DNA of 64,000 bases, from NCBI GenBank assembly GCA_027943335.1, contig BSBK01007729.1, positions 248,001 through 312,000 on the forward strand. Reading direction: 5' to 3'. Below the pieces are notes generated by a model. It was given only the letters and a program-made list of their open reading frames with translations, did not search any database and was not told the DNA's origin. The stretch is from Chamaecyparis obtusa. Lineage: Eukaryota; Streptophyta; Pinopsida; Cupressales; Cupressaceae. The position numbers and the translations under genes were made by a program. Below are positions 12,320-24,290 of this stretch, piece after piece (the first letter of the stretch is position 1; the number at the start of each line of letters is the position of its first letter).

Positions 12320-13590
12320 CTGATATAAGGATAAACTGGATTACAGATAGTGGTTGTTCACATCACATGACAGGTGATAAAGAAGGATTTGTTCACCTAG
12401 ACAAATACAATGGTGCCATGGTTAGATTTTGAGATAATTCACCTAAACCTATCATTGGTAGAGGAGCTATCACATTGGATGGAAAGAACAATACTGATGA
12501 TGTTCTCTATGTAGATGGTTTGAAACATGACCTTATTAGTGTTGGGTAGTTACTTCAAAAAGGTTATTAGTTGGAGTTCAAAGATGAAAAAAGAATCATT
12601 AACAATAAGGATGGTATTTTGATTGCATCAGGCTCAAAGACTAAAGGTAATTTTTTCCAACTCAATTTAGAAGCAAGTTGTTTTGTTGTTAAAGTTGATG
12701 ATAGCTGGTTGTGGCATAAAAGACTATTTTATATCAATTTTGTTAACATAGTAAACATAAGCAATGTAAAGACAGTAAGAGATATACCAAGCATAGAAAA
12801 GCCAATTGATATTATATGCAAGGAATGTGTGATAGCAAAGCATGTGAGAAACTCATTCAAGAGAAAGCACAATTCAGTATAGAACAAGTTGGATCTGATT
12901 CATACACACCTATGTGGTCCAACTCAAACAAGATCATACTATGGTGAAAGGTATTTCATTTTTTTTGTTGATGACTATACTAGAATAATGTGGGTTGCAT
13001 TCTTAAAAGATAAGTTAGAAGCATTTGAGAAGTTCAAAATAGTCAAAGCTAAGGTTGAGAATGAATCTAGACTAAAGATAAAATGTTTAAGATTAGATAG
13101 AGGAGGAGAATTCACTTCTAACAGATTCTATGAATACTATGAAGAACATGGCATAAAGGTACAATTGAGTGCACCTAGAACTCCTCAGTAGAATGGAATT
13201 GTAGAGAGAAGGAATAGGATCATCCTTGATACAACACACACCATCATGATTCAAGGAAAAGTTGCACACACCTATTGGAGAGATGTAGTCAATACAATAG
13301 TCTATACTATCAATAGAATTCAATTGAGGCCTGGCATAGAAAAAACACCATATGAGCTATAGTTTGGTAATGTTCCCATAGTAAAATACTTTAGAATCTT
13401 TGGAAGAAAGTGTTACATCAAGAGAGATGAAGCAGTAGGCAAGTTTGATGCAAGTAGTGATGAAGGTATTTTCCTTGGTTACTCTACTAAAATCAAAGCT
13501 TATAGTTGTTACAATTTAAGGTTAAAAGAAGATCATTGAAAGTGCTCATGTTAAGATTCATGAAAATTTTATGGTTCAAGAAATATATCA
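12320..13590 (+). pseudogene. copia protease and integrase region
   Basis: Protease comes first, at about 12340-12560 (WITDSGCSHHMTGDKEGF: catalytic Asp kept). Next is the GAG-pre-integrase zinc region at about 12705-12885 (LWHKRL, then CKECVIAKH), then the integrase core at 12889-13350. In the core the catalytic pattern is visible: an Asp at FVDDYTR, the second acidic site at RLDRGGEF, and the Glu in NGIVERRNR. The usual tail text FGRKCYIKRDE and DEGIFLGYS follows. At least five stops and a frameshift near 13525 inactivate it. Integrase would insert the cDNA into the chromosome. Confidence 0.88.
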
Positions 13591-13846
13591 TGATTAGTCA
13601 CCTATGATTGAAGAAGAACCTAGACCCTCCACTAGTGAGATAGTTGTTGAAGAGATGTTTGACAACATTGATGTGTTATTCAATGACCCTGAGATAAGTG
13701 AAGGAGAAACTCCAAAGGCTGATGAGACAACATCACCTAAAGTTCCAAAGTTTACTTCTAGATATCATTCTAAGGATCACATCATTAGAGATCAGAGCAG
13801 CAAAGTCACAACAAGATAAAAAAAAAAGAATCAAGAAAATAATGAA

Positions 13847-15406
13847 GTGGTATGTTTACTATCTCAGATTAAACCTTTAAGTGTTGAAGATGCATGTGAT
13901 GATTCTGATTGGCATGAAGTTATGAAAGAAGAACTAGTTCAGATTATTAAGATTGATACTTGGGAACTGGTCCCTAGACCTAGTGATAAGAATGTGATTG
14001 GAACAAAATGGATATTTAGAAATAAGATGAATGAAAATGGCATAGTAGTAAGAAACAAAGAAAGGTTAGTATGTAAAGGATATGCACAAAGAGAAGGTAT
14101 AGACTATTCAGAGACATTTGCACATGTGAGAAGATTAGAAGCTATTAAGTTATTCTTAGCCTATGCAACAGTCAAAAACTTCAAAATATATCAAATGGAT
14201 ATTAAGTCAGCATTCTTTAATGGAGAACTAATAAAAGAAGTATACATTGAGAAACCTAAAGGATTCACCTTATCAGACAAACCTGATATGGTATGTAGAT
14301 TGAAGAAAGCCCTCTATGGACTTAAGCAAGCCCCTAGAGAATGGTATGAGAGACTTGATGGATATCTAAGTAAAATTGGATTCAAGAAAGGAGCAGCAGA
14401 TTGTAATTTATTTATAAGAGAGACATCCAAAGGTCTACTAATTGTAGCTATATTTGTTGATGATATTATCTTTAGAGGTAATGACAAACTAAGTGCTGAA
14501 TTTTCTAAGGAGATGTAGAGTGAATTTGAAATGAGCATGATTGGACCTATCAAATACTTTTTGGGACTAAATGTGCAGTAGATAGAGAAAGGTACTTTCA
14601 TTAATCAATCCAAGTATGTGAAAGAGATATTGAAGAAATTCAAGATGGATGATTGCAAGCCAATAGGAACACCTATGATAACTGGATGCAAGCTTACAAA
14701 AGAAGTTGATTCACCAAAATTTGATACTACATTATACAAGTCTATGATTGGTAAACTCATATATCTTACTCAAAATAGATCTGATATTTCCAATGCAATT
14801 AGCATAGTTGGAAGATTTCTAGCAGAGCCTAAACAAAGTCACCTCATGGAAGTAAAGAGAATATTAAGATATTTGTAGGGAACTATAGATTATGGTCTAT
14901 GGTATCCTAATTCAAAAAACATTGAGCTTCATGTGTATACTGATGTAGATTGGGTAGGATGTGTTGATGATAGAAAGAGTACATCATATGGAGTAGTGTT
15001 TCTTGGTAATAGACTTGTCACTTGGACAAGAAAGAAACAAAATTACATTTCTCAGTCAACAATAGAAGCAAAGTATGTTGTAGTAGCCCTGAATTGTTCT
15101 ACAATTGTTTGGATCAAGCAAATGGTAAAAAATTTTGGAATTCAGATTGATTATCCTATTTTTATTCATTGTGATAACACTAGCACTATCAATATGTCTA
15201 AGAGCCCCATGATGCATCTAAAGACAAAGCACATTGAGATCAAGTATCACATTCTAAGAGAGAAAGTGGTAGAGAAAGAAGTCAAGTTGGACTATCTGAG
15301 TACTAAAGATCAATTGGAAGACATATTCACAAAGCCCTTGTCAAAGGATACTTTTGAGTATCTTAGGGAGAAGTTGGGGGTAATTCCCTTCCCTAATTTT
15401 GCTTAG
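13847..15406 (+). pseudogene. copia reverse transcriptase and RNase H
   Basis: RT (about 13890-14590) begins with the copia hallmark WELVPRPSDKNVIGTKWIF, then YQMDIKSAFFNGEL, KALYGLKQAPREWYERLDGY, and the catalytic box AIFVDDIIFRGN, whose two aspartates are intact. RNase H (about 14930-15400) follows with YTDVDWVGCVDDRKSTS, YISQSTIEAKYV, HCDNTSTINMSKSP, KHIEIKYHILRE and DIFTKPLS. The last frame, 157 residues, is open to its TAG at 15404. Stops at 14516, 14578 and 14876 interrupt an otherwise clear frame. Together the domains would copy RNA into DNA and degrade the template. Confidence 0.92.
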
Positions 15407-15768
15407 AAGAAAGAAGAAAAGGCATCAATCCTTAGGGACTGATGGAAGGTCGACTGCTCTACCTCAGGAGTAGTACCGGTGCTTAAAATGAATGGCACCC
15501 TTTGCCATTGATGTCAAAGGGGGATTAATATATAGAGTCATGAAAAATAGAAGCAAAGAAGGAGTAATATACTAAGGAGGAGTAGTATTTAGTTATGGAA
15601 GGAGTTCAGTTGAGGAAATGGAGAATATTGAAAAATATTCTAGTAGATGGAGGATTCATCTTTGGGAGATTTTTGGTGAGGAAATGGAGAATGTTATAAA
15701 ATAATTTCTCATTGGATTGGTGGTGGTTTTTCATTCCATATGTTTCCATCAATGCTAAAGGGGGAGAT
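15407..15768 (+). other. copia 3' leader and polypurine tract(s)
   Basis: No coding. AAAGGGGGAGA at 15757-15767 directly precedes the 3' LTR and is the polypurine tract for plus-strand priming. A second similar tract, TCAAAGGGGGATTAAT near 15514-15528, lies about 245 bases upstream. Confidence 0.75.
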
Positions 15769-17077
15769 TGTTGGAGATTTGCCAGCAAGCTAGTGCTAAC
15801 TATATATTTTTCATTGATGACAACATATGGTAAGTAGAAAGCATGGAAGACTTATGTAGTAAGCTTTAATTATATGTAGCATAGACATGTTATCAGGATG
15901 ATATCATGGGCACAGAGGTTAACTGTTAGTACAAATAGTTATATAACATCTTGTGTCAACAATGTTCCTTACAGAGTTAAGGATAGTGTTCTATGTGTGA
16001 TTGTCCATACAGTTATCATGGAGCCTTGCATGTTTGGGTATGTGATGGAGACATGTTAGTCATGTTACATTCATGGATGCGGAGTTAGATGATTAGTAGA
16101 AGTGAAGTTATGTAGTCGCTATTCACTAGTTGCATTTTCCTATGTTTATTTAGAATAACTGACATAGATTTTGTTCATACATGAGTTGCACCTATCATTG
16201 TGGTATGCACCCTTAGATTATGGCTTGGAGAAGATTTAGTAATGTTAGGTTAAGAGTGCATGAAGTAATTTAGCTTGAGGAGAAAGATCTAGTTATTTTG
16301 GTAGAGCCGACAGTGTGTAGCATGCGTCTACAATTATCTTATTGGATAGGTCTCAGAATGTGTTGTGTGCTTAGTAGAGCTGACTAAATTATTATTGGAA
16401 TTTGTTATGGCTTATCTAATATGATTTCAAGGTGGCTCTAATAGGATAACTTGGTTATATCATTTAGAGGAAAGATAGTTATAGGCAGTCATTTGTGATT
16501 GCTAAAGTATGGTTCATGGTTGATTATGAAGAGCATAGGAGAGTGTACGAAGTGTTGAGCCATGAGAAGAAGGTCAATGTGAATAAGTAAAGTATTTGTG
16601 CTATACATTGGAACTAATCTAGATAGCAGGTCAAAGCGTAGTTCACCAAGATCCAGATAGAGTGTGTATTTTTTAAATAGAAGGTTGTAGCATTAACCCC
16701 TTTTAGCAGTGTTCTCTTGGAAAATGCATCCTCACCCCTAAGAGGGTTAATTGTAAAAGACTCCTAATAGGGTCCAACCCTTGAATAGGTCTACTGTACT
16801 AAATATATTGTAAAGAAACTCCTAACAGGGTTAAGGATCTTCTAGCAAGGATCATAATACACTAGTATAGAATATTAGTTGGTCTCAATTCCCACCGGGG
16901 TTTTTACCTATTTGAATTTCCCTGTAACCAAAATATTGGTGTTGTGTTCATGTATTCTTTCATTTTTTTTATGCTTTATGTTTAAGTATACTTAATTGGA
17001 TGAAGAATTGAATATTGTAGATAATTGATTTAGCCCCCTGCCCCCCTCTCAGTTACCTCTTAGGACTATTCCTAACA
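15769..17077 (+). repeat. 3' LTR of copia element
   Basis: 1309 bp, starting TGTTGGAGATTTGCC and ending CTATTCCTAACA. It matches 9952-11256. Confidence 0.95.
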
Positions 17078-19430
17078 ATTGTATCATTATATGGGATAAG
17101 TGATTTGATAGGTCCACTTTATGTAAAGGAAAATACTAGTGGAGATATGAAATCTAATGGATGCTTGAGGTTTTAGGTGTGGTAGCCAGATAAAATTTAG
17201 GAGAAGCATGCACTAAGTGAGATGTGTATCAAATGCAAAATATAAGGGGTTTTCTGTGAGGTGAATTTGTGAAGGGTCTACACATATGTAAAAGGGCTAT
17301 GCATTTGAAATGAAACATATGTGTGCTTGCAATCTACAAGTGAAACTCAATGGAGGGAGAGAAATAAAGTGAAGGGGTGTGCATGTGGGTTTATCCCATG
17401 TACACCCCAAAATGGTGTTTTAAGATGTTGATATGCACTAGTGCTAGGAAGTAAGGTAAATGAAGTAAGATAGAGGCATGAGGTTGCCTCTGCATTGTGG
17501 GCTTTCCTTGGTGTGTGTGCTAGCTAGGAACTATACCAAAATTTTAATGCAACATTTAAAAAACCTTCACATATTAGTCCCATATTTTTCTAGAAGTAGA
17601 GGTTTTAAATGATTATAAGGTAAATCACTCACATATGAAATAAAGAAAAGAGTTAGAAGCTCTTGATGGGCCTGCATGGAGGCTACCTTGGGAAATGTTT
17701 TGGTGAGCTAGAGGTAAGACAATTTTGTAGATGGGTGGCAAGATGCAAGGACATAGAAAGAACATGTGGTGGCTAGTCACATGTTCATGAAATAAGGCTG
17801 ACAGTTAGACAAACATCAAGCAACTTGGAGATTTCTTAGTCACTAGATCTCATGATCTTGAAGGTTAAGTGCTTGGCATCTAGAGAATTGGAGATAAGCC
17901 TTGTCACCAAATCTTGTGATCTTGGCGGTTAAGAGGTAAATATATGGAGATCACGAGAATGGATCAGTCACTAGTTCTTTAGATTCTTGGTGGCTTGTGA
18001 GAAATGATACAAAGAGATAGAGAATTGGTTAGTCATGCATTCTCCAAATGTAACCATGGTCAAAGACTTGATTTGGAGACTTGGAGAATAGTCTAGTCAT
18101 GGAATCTCTAGATCTAACTAGGGTTAGAACAAGGATTCAGAAATCAAGAGAATGAAGGTTGTCACATGTTCTCCTGACTAGAGGTCAAGGCTAGGGTTAG
18201 TCTAAGCACCCAATAAACCGACACAAATTTTCACATCCTAGTAAGGTCTAAGCATAATGTGCAGAAATAATGAGAAAAAGGACATATTTAAAATACAAAA
18301 AGATTTAGAAAGGTGCATAGTCCAGAATTAGGAAATAAAACCCAAAAATTTAAATGATGGCCTTGCTAAAAAATTTAATTCTTGGAGGTTCATTTTTTAT
18401 CCAAATGTAGACATGTTATATATTTCTAAAAATGGTAGTCCAGATAAGGAATTTGATGGCAATCATTGTTTTCAGTTTTAGCTTAGTGGAAAAGAGCAGT
18501 ATGGCTTGGCATTTTTGGGATCAGGATCAGTTGGTGAAAGTGATAGAAAGCATGATGGAGGATACAAAGAATCAAATAGAATAAAAAATGGCATGAGGAG
18601 ATTGAGATATTTTCTTGGAGAATTGACAACTATCAATTCATTTTTAACAAGATCTCTTCTCTTATATCTCTCTTCTTTTTCATTTTTGTCAAGGATGGTG
18701 AGTTTGAGAACTGAATAGTGAGAGTCTTTCTAGGGCCTTTTTTGTCATTTTTTCATTAATAATGTACTGATACTAAATATTTTTAATGAAAACAAGTTGA
18801 ATCCCATATCATAGGAGTGTATGTCTTCTATTGATTGATCTTTGGTTTTATATGTTAGTTTTGTAGAGCAGGTTAGCATATGATTTACAAAGTAGTTCTT
18901 GAGATTGTTTTTTTTTAGTTCCTGCCAAATGTAGGATTAAATGTTTAAAATAATTTTAGAGAGCTTAATGTCTTGTAAGGATTTGATGTTTGAGTGTGAG
19001 GGTGAGAGGAATAATAGGCAAAGCACTTATTCTAGATTATGGGTGTATTTGATTTAAGTTTTCTATTGATATATGTTATTTTTGACTCTATGTCCTAGGT
19101 TAAGACACTGGTCTAATCTTGATAGGTAGTTTCTTCATCATCAAATCAAATTTATGAATGATAATATCCTTTAATCAATATGTAAAGGGCTCTAATGTAT
19201 AGTTTTTGTGTTAAATGATGCAAAGAAAGTTTCTGATTCCTTTCAAGAAGAGAATCATTAGGTAAACTCACCTGAGAAATTTAAGCCTCAAAGTATAGGA
19301 GGATCATAGTCTTGATCCTTATTAATTGGTCCTTTTCCTTGCATGATTTGGAGTGGTTCCTAGATTTAGTGACATGTTCTTATCATTTATATTGTAAATC
19401 TGCAAGTGGAAATAAAAGGAGCCAACAAAA

Positions 19431-19448
19431 TGGTGACTCTACTAGGGA
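19431..19448 (+). other. Primer-binding site of the LARD-like element
   Basis: TGGTGACTCTACTAGGGA starts three bases after the LTR end. It is not the iMet site of the other families. It resembles, allowing transitions, the TGGCGACTC... sites that I recall for Tat/Ogre gypsy elements (tRNA-Arg type), which would place this element with that group. The tRNA assignment is from memory and needs comparison with tRNA 3' ends. Confidence 0.6.
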
Positions 19449-19985
19449 ATGCCATTGTATAGAGTCAGTTCTCTAAAAAATTATCATATTTTCTCACCTA
19501 GTGTGAGTGGCAGCTCTGGTATCTTTGTTTGATCAGTGTTTTTTGATATGAAGTTATAATGCATTTTATGATCATGACAAGCACTTTTCCTATGAAGTTA
19601 TGTTGTGACTATGGGTTTTGAAGAAGGTTCAGGGTTGAGAAGGGTTCTCAGCTATTTCAGTTCGGTCCTCTTCAAAGAGGTGGTGACTCTACCAAAGTTT
19701 GAAAGGTGATTTGGAGGAAGTTTTAGATCATTATTTTGTAGTAGTGATAACATCTCTAGGTAATCATATTTTATCAAGAAAAAATAGCCCCCAAATAGGT
19801 GAACAAGTCACTATAAGAAAGGGGAAATATAATCTTAAAGTTTGGGCATATTTTTGAATACAAGTTTCAGTTGTTGTAATGAATGTTAGAAATATGTTAT
19901 GGTTTAATGAAGTTAGTAATTACATGAAGTTGGATAGAAATATTTTCATGAGAATAAAGTGTATTATTCTATTAGTGTTTTAAAA

Positions 19986-20494
19986 ATGGAGTTTCCACCT
20001 TTGATAAGTCAAGATGATGTTTCTAGTTATCAGTCAGGTATTGAAAATGTTAATAGAGAAAGAGACATGTATTTCATGAGTCAAAAAATCCAATAGACTT
20101 GCATAAAGATTTTGAGATGTGCAATAGGGGAAATGGAAGAAGAATTGGCTCATTCATACTATAAGAAATTTCTTATAGCTTGTGATGAACTTCTTGTGGG
20201 TATTGAGCTTCAAGAATTCTAGTATGTTGAGATGTTTCTAGAGCTAGATGTACTTGAATCAATCAATTAGTCTACATCATTTATGGAATAAGCACTTGAA
20301 AATGTTAAAGAATGTATAGTTTCCTATGTAGATGTTGAATCTAGTTGTGCTAAGAATGTTGAATCTTGTGATGATGAAAGTGTTGGTTATGATGCCGATA
20401 ATGAAATCTGTGAATATCAAGGAGTAGAACATGAATTTCTAGCTGATAGTGCTCCCCTTGAGTTTATAGATTTCTCTTTTTCTTAGCATGATGA
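19986..20494 (+). pseudogene. LARD internal ORF, 5' part (unknown family)
   Basis: From the ATG at 19986 (MEFPPLISQDDVSSYQSG) one reading frame continues for 169 codons to the point where the minus-strand copia was inserted. Its five in-frame stops are four TAG and one TAA, the triplets made by C-to-T change in CAG and CAA. The first 100 residues look helical and charged (NRERDMYFMSQKI, AIGEMEEELAHSYYKKFL). The rest is acidic with scattered cysteines (ESCDDESVGYDADNEICEY). I recognise no gag, protease or other domain. It continues in the segment at 41413. Confidence 0.6.
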
Positions 20495-21992
20495 TGTTAG
20501 AATAGCTAAGAGATGGTTTGAATTCATTAGATCAATTATCCATAGTCCCAATCTACAAGATGTAACACTTTAAACAATTTCAAACAATTCTGATGCTTGG
20601 TCACATATACTATTAAACTATCTATGCATTTACCGATTACCGGTCAATTAAATCATAGTGATTACCAACAAAATTAAATATGAATAGGTAAATAATGATA
20701 ATGAATCAATCACCACAAAAAACATAACACAAAGATTTAACATGGAAACCATGTTAAGGGAAAAACCACTTGGGACTAGTAACCAAAAATATTTTTCACT
20801 CTTCTAAAGTGAGCTTGGTGAAGAGCCAACTATGTTAAAGGTTACAAACACACTATTAGGTGTGACCTTGTTAGAGGATTTAAAACTAATAGTTATCATT
20901 CAACTAAAATTCACTATGAGTTCAATAGGATAACAATGTACATTCATTGAATGACATGGGGGCATAACATAAGATGGTTAAGTCAACTCTATTAAGAGAT
21001 TTTTTTGTATCAATGGTTAAACTAAAACAATAGTTGATCTGATTACAATACAACTCAATTTTTAGATGTTTAGATCTATTCTAAGCCCATATAAGTAATC
21101 TAATCAATATATCAATTCACTTCTTCAACTTACTTTACTCAGTAATATATCTCTAATGCTCGGTACTATTCTGTAGTTTAGTTCTTCTTTAACCGATCTA
21201 ATTAGGCATGTATGAAACTATATTCATGTGATATGTCTGTAGTATTCTTTCTTTTGGCATTGTTTCATAAAGAAACTCATATCTCTTATATAAATAGATA
21301 AACCATTTTCATATCATCCATCAAATTTTTCCACTTAATCTCCTTCATTTATTTTGTAGCTTTAACCTTCCCCAGTAGACATGTCAATAACACATTTCAC
21401 TTTCATCCTTTAGATCTTCTTTGAATTTTGTTAGTCATGGATCTCATTAAAAACTTTATCCTTAACCTGGAAATCATAACAATTCTAGCTCATCAATTTA
21501 TGTCAGCTAAACTTAAGCATTTAGTAACTTTCATCCATACTCGGTTAACAAAGAAATGTGTCAGTGAACACTAGCTTGGTTAACACTATTGCTTGGTATA
21601 CACTACACTAGCTCGATGTATACTAAAGTGTTTCATCAACCACCCACATTGCCTTGTAACATTTTGCTTCCATCTTCATAATAGATTAATGCAACATAAT
21701 GAAGTCAACCATATGAAGTCATAGACTCATCAGTAAGTTACCAAGAGTATTCCTTATCCTCATCTATTATATCCATCTTTCTCCATGTAGATATCTCAAT
21801 TCTTCATCTCTTCTCTTCTCTCTACAATTGTTTAGATATTTATAGTTGTCACGATAAGTACTATCAAAAAAAGTTGACATCAATGACAACAAAATGACTA
21901 ATTTAATTATCTTACATATCATTTCAGTACTCGGTGATCTCTAATCATTGATCTTCAAGTCATACAAGTATTCAATCACTTGTAGTTCAACA
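20495..21992 (-). repeat. 3' LTR of minus-strand copia
   Basis: On the plus strand it runs from TGTTAGAATAGCTAAGAG to GTAGTTCAACA. It matches 39910-41412. The strand-reversed polypurine tract (ATCTCTCCCTTT, 21993-22004) adjoins it. Confidence 0.92.
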
Positions 21993-22004
21993 ATCTCTCC
22001 CTTT

Positions 22005-24290
22005 GGAATTGATGGCAACTCAAGAAATATGAAAATATGCTATGCACATACCAAACATGTATTCTACAACTATGTAAGTAAATGTTGTAGCTTAGTAAGC
22101 TCTCCTTAGCTTGATATTTAATATGTTCAATCACTATGTTACATAATAGCATTACAAGTGCAGACTTTCCTATGCAGATTTGATCTTTGTAGCTCTCAAA
22201 TTATCTCTCCCTTAGATAGATGTTCCATCGATCTCCTCATTGATCATATTGTTTATCTCTCCCTTTGACAACAATGTTAAAGAAAAATGTAAAACATACA
22301 GCTCTGCAATAGCTAAGTAACTCTTTGTTGTTTAGTCAAAATAATGTATATTGTTATACTGATATGCAAATCTTTGTTCTAGTCCTTCAAATCTTTCACA
22401 ACCTTAGATAGAATCCAAAGTGTGAGCTATGTTGCATCAACATGAATGATCTTTTGATAAGAATAGGTTGATGCAACATCTAGATCACATTAGTGACCTA
22501 TAGAAAGGGGATAGACCCCAAGTCTATTCCTCAAGTATTCAAAAGTGACATTCGATAGAGGCTTGGTAAAAATATTAGCAAGTTTCTCTTTTGATGTAAC
22601 ATATTCCAGTTTGACTTGCTTCTCCTATACTTGGTCTCTTAAGTAATGTTACTTAATAAAAATATACTTTGTCTCTGAATGCATTATAGGATTCTTAGAA
22701 GAATTTATTGCACTAGTGTTGTCACAATATATAATCATCAGCTTAGGGATTACCTCATTCATCCCTTCCAACACTTGCTTGATATATGCAATGTTTGAAC
22801 AGTTTGTAGTAGTAACAACAAGTTCCACTTTGGCAGTAGACTGATAAATACAAGGTTGTTTCTTACTTGTCCAGGTAACAAGTTTTTCACCAAAGAAAAA
22901 TGCTCCTCCGGTTGTTCTCTTTCTATCATCTATATTTCTAGGCCAGTCTATGTCAGTGTAGAATCTTAGTTCAAAATTCCCTTCTTTGGGATACCATAAA
23001 CCATATTCCTCTATTTTCTTTAGGTATCTTAAGATTCATTTTACTTCAATCATATGTGAATCCTTTGGATTGGTAGAAAATCTAGCAACAATGCCCATGC
23101 TACATGTGCAATATATGGCCTATTGTGTAATACATATATCAGTTTAATAATCATTAATAATCATAGATCAGTACAATGCCTGGTTTACCTCTATAAATTC
23201 ATCATCTTTGGTTAATTTGCAGCCCGTGACCATCAGTATTCCAAATGGTTTAGCATTTTCCCTACCAAATGTTCTAATTAATTCCCTTATATACTTTGAT
23301 TCTGTGATGAAAATTCCATCATTCTAATGAATAACCTGCAAGCCTAGAAAGAACTTAATCTCTCCAAATATAGATATTTAAAATTCTTTTCTCATCTCAT
23401 CAGCAAATGATTTATAGATATGATCTCATCCTCCAAAAATTATATTATCCACAAATATTTCAGCAATCAATATAGTATCATTAGATTCATCTTTCATGTA
23501 CAAATTGTTGTTTTTACTAGTTCTCACAAAACCAATACTTAAAAGATAAGTATGCAACCTTTCATACCAGGCTCTAGGTGCTTTCTTTAAACCATATAAA
23601 GCTTTGTGTAGTCTACATGCCATGTCTTTTTTATTTGGATCAACAAACCCTTCTAGTTGTTCTATGTAGACCTCCTCTTCTAGTATCCCATTCAGAAAAG
23701 CAGACTTAACATCCATTTTCTATAGAATTTGAACTTTTTATGAGCAACATATGCAAGTAATATGCAAACTCCTTCTAGTCTAGCAATAGGTGAAATAGTT
23801 TCACCATAATCAATACCTTCCTCCTATGCATATCCCTTGTAAACTAGTCTAACTTTATTTCTTGCAACCTCTCCATTTTCATTCAGCTTATCTTCGAAAA
23901 TCCATTTAGTACTAATAACATTTTTATCTTCTGGTCTAGCTACTAAAGTCCATGTCTTGTTTTTCTCTATCTGTTTTATGTCCTCATTCATACTATTTAT
24001 CCATTCTTCATTTTCAAGTTCAACCTTAACATTCTTCAGTTCAAACTCACAAATTAAGCATGTACCTTTTCTCAACTTACTTCTTGTCTGCATGCCAGCT
24101 TGCTTGTGTCTAATGATTTGGTTCTCAGGATGATGTCTTCTAATAAATCTTTCCAACACTTGATCTCTTCTTTGTTGTTCACTTGTTTCAGATTCATTTC
24201 CTTCCTTAGTACCTACCTCTTGATCCTTGGTTTCCCTTTGTTTTTCCTCAGTGTTCTTTTCTTGATGTTTAGTCGACTCAGCCTATAGCT
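22005..24290 (-). pseudogene. copia RT and RNase H, minus strand
   Basis: RT spans about 24160-23330 on the minus strand ([59 protein letters not shown]). The catalytic box reads FVDNIIFGG: the second Asp of the usual xVDD is Asn, a G-to-A change that would abolish polymerisation. A frameshift lies near 23715. RNase H follows at about 22960-22440 (TSKKQPCIYQSTAKVE, YCDNTSAINSSKNPIMHSET, LANIFTKPLS). The 435 bases down to the LTR hold only the 3' leader. Confidence 0.88.

Larger units (their letters stand above)
9952..17077 (+). mobile_element. Full-length Ty1/copia retrotransposon
   Basis: It is complete in structure: 5' LTR 9952-11256, primer site 11259-11270, gag, protease, integrase, RT, RNase H, polypurine tract 15757-15767, 3' LTR 15769-17077. 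The flanks ATGGT (9947-9951) and ATTGT (17078-17082) are a 4-of-5 TSD. The other LARD LTR preserves the empty site, with ATCCT at 44925-44929 in the corresponding place. The order INT before RT is diagnostic of copia. By eye the LTRs differ at roughly one base in nine over their first 180 bases, so the insertion is old. Gag and pol carry many stops, so it is not autonomous. Confidence 0.95.
7665..19427 (+). repeat. 5' LTR of the LARD-like element (split by a copia)
   Basis: The two parts are 7665-9951 and 17083-19427. The LTR begins AGTTGGAGCTCAAAAATT (the 3' copy begins TATTGGAGCTC, so TGTTGG is the likely original) and ends GGAGCCAACA, just before the primer-binding site. It matches 42643-47841 throughout. 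Small open frames within it are not conserved as coding between the two copies, so I call none a gene. It keeps 433 bases (18877-19309) that the 3' LTR lacks. Confidence 0.88.

Noticed and set aside
7665..19427. Small open frames in the giant LTRs as host genes
   Set aside because: The equivalent frames in the other LTR copy are broken or differ, and their sequences show no domain.
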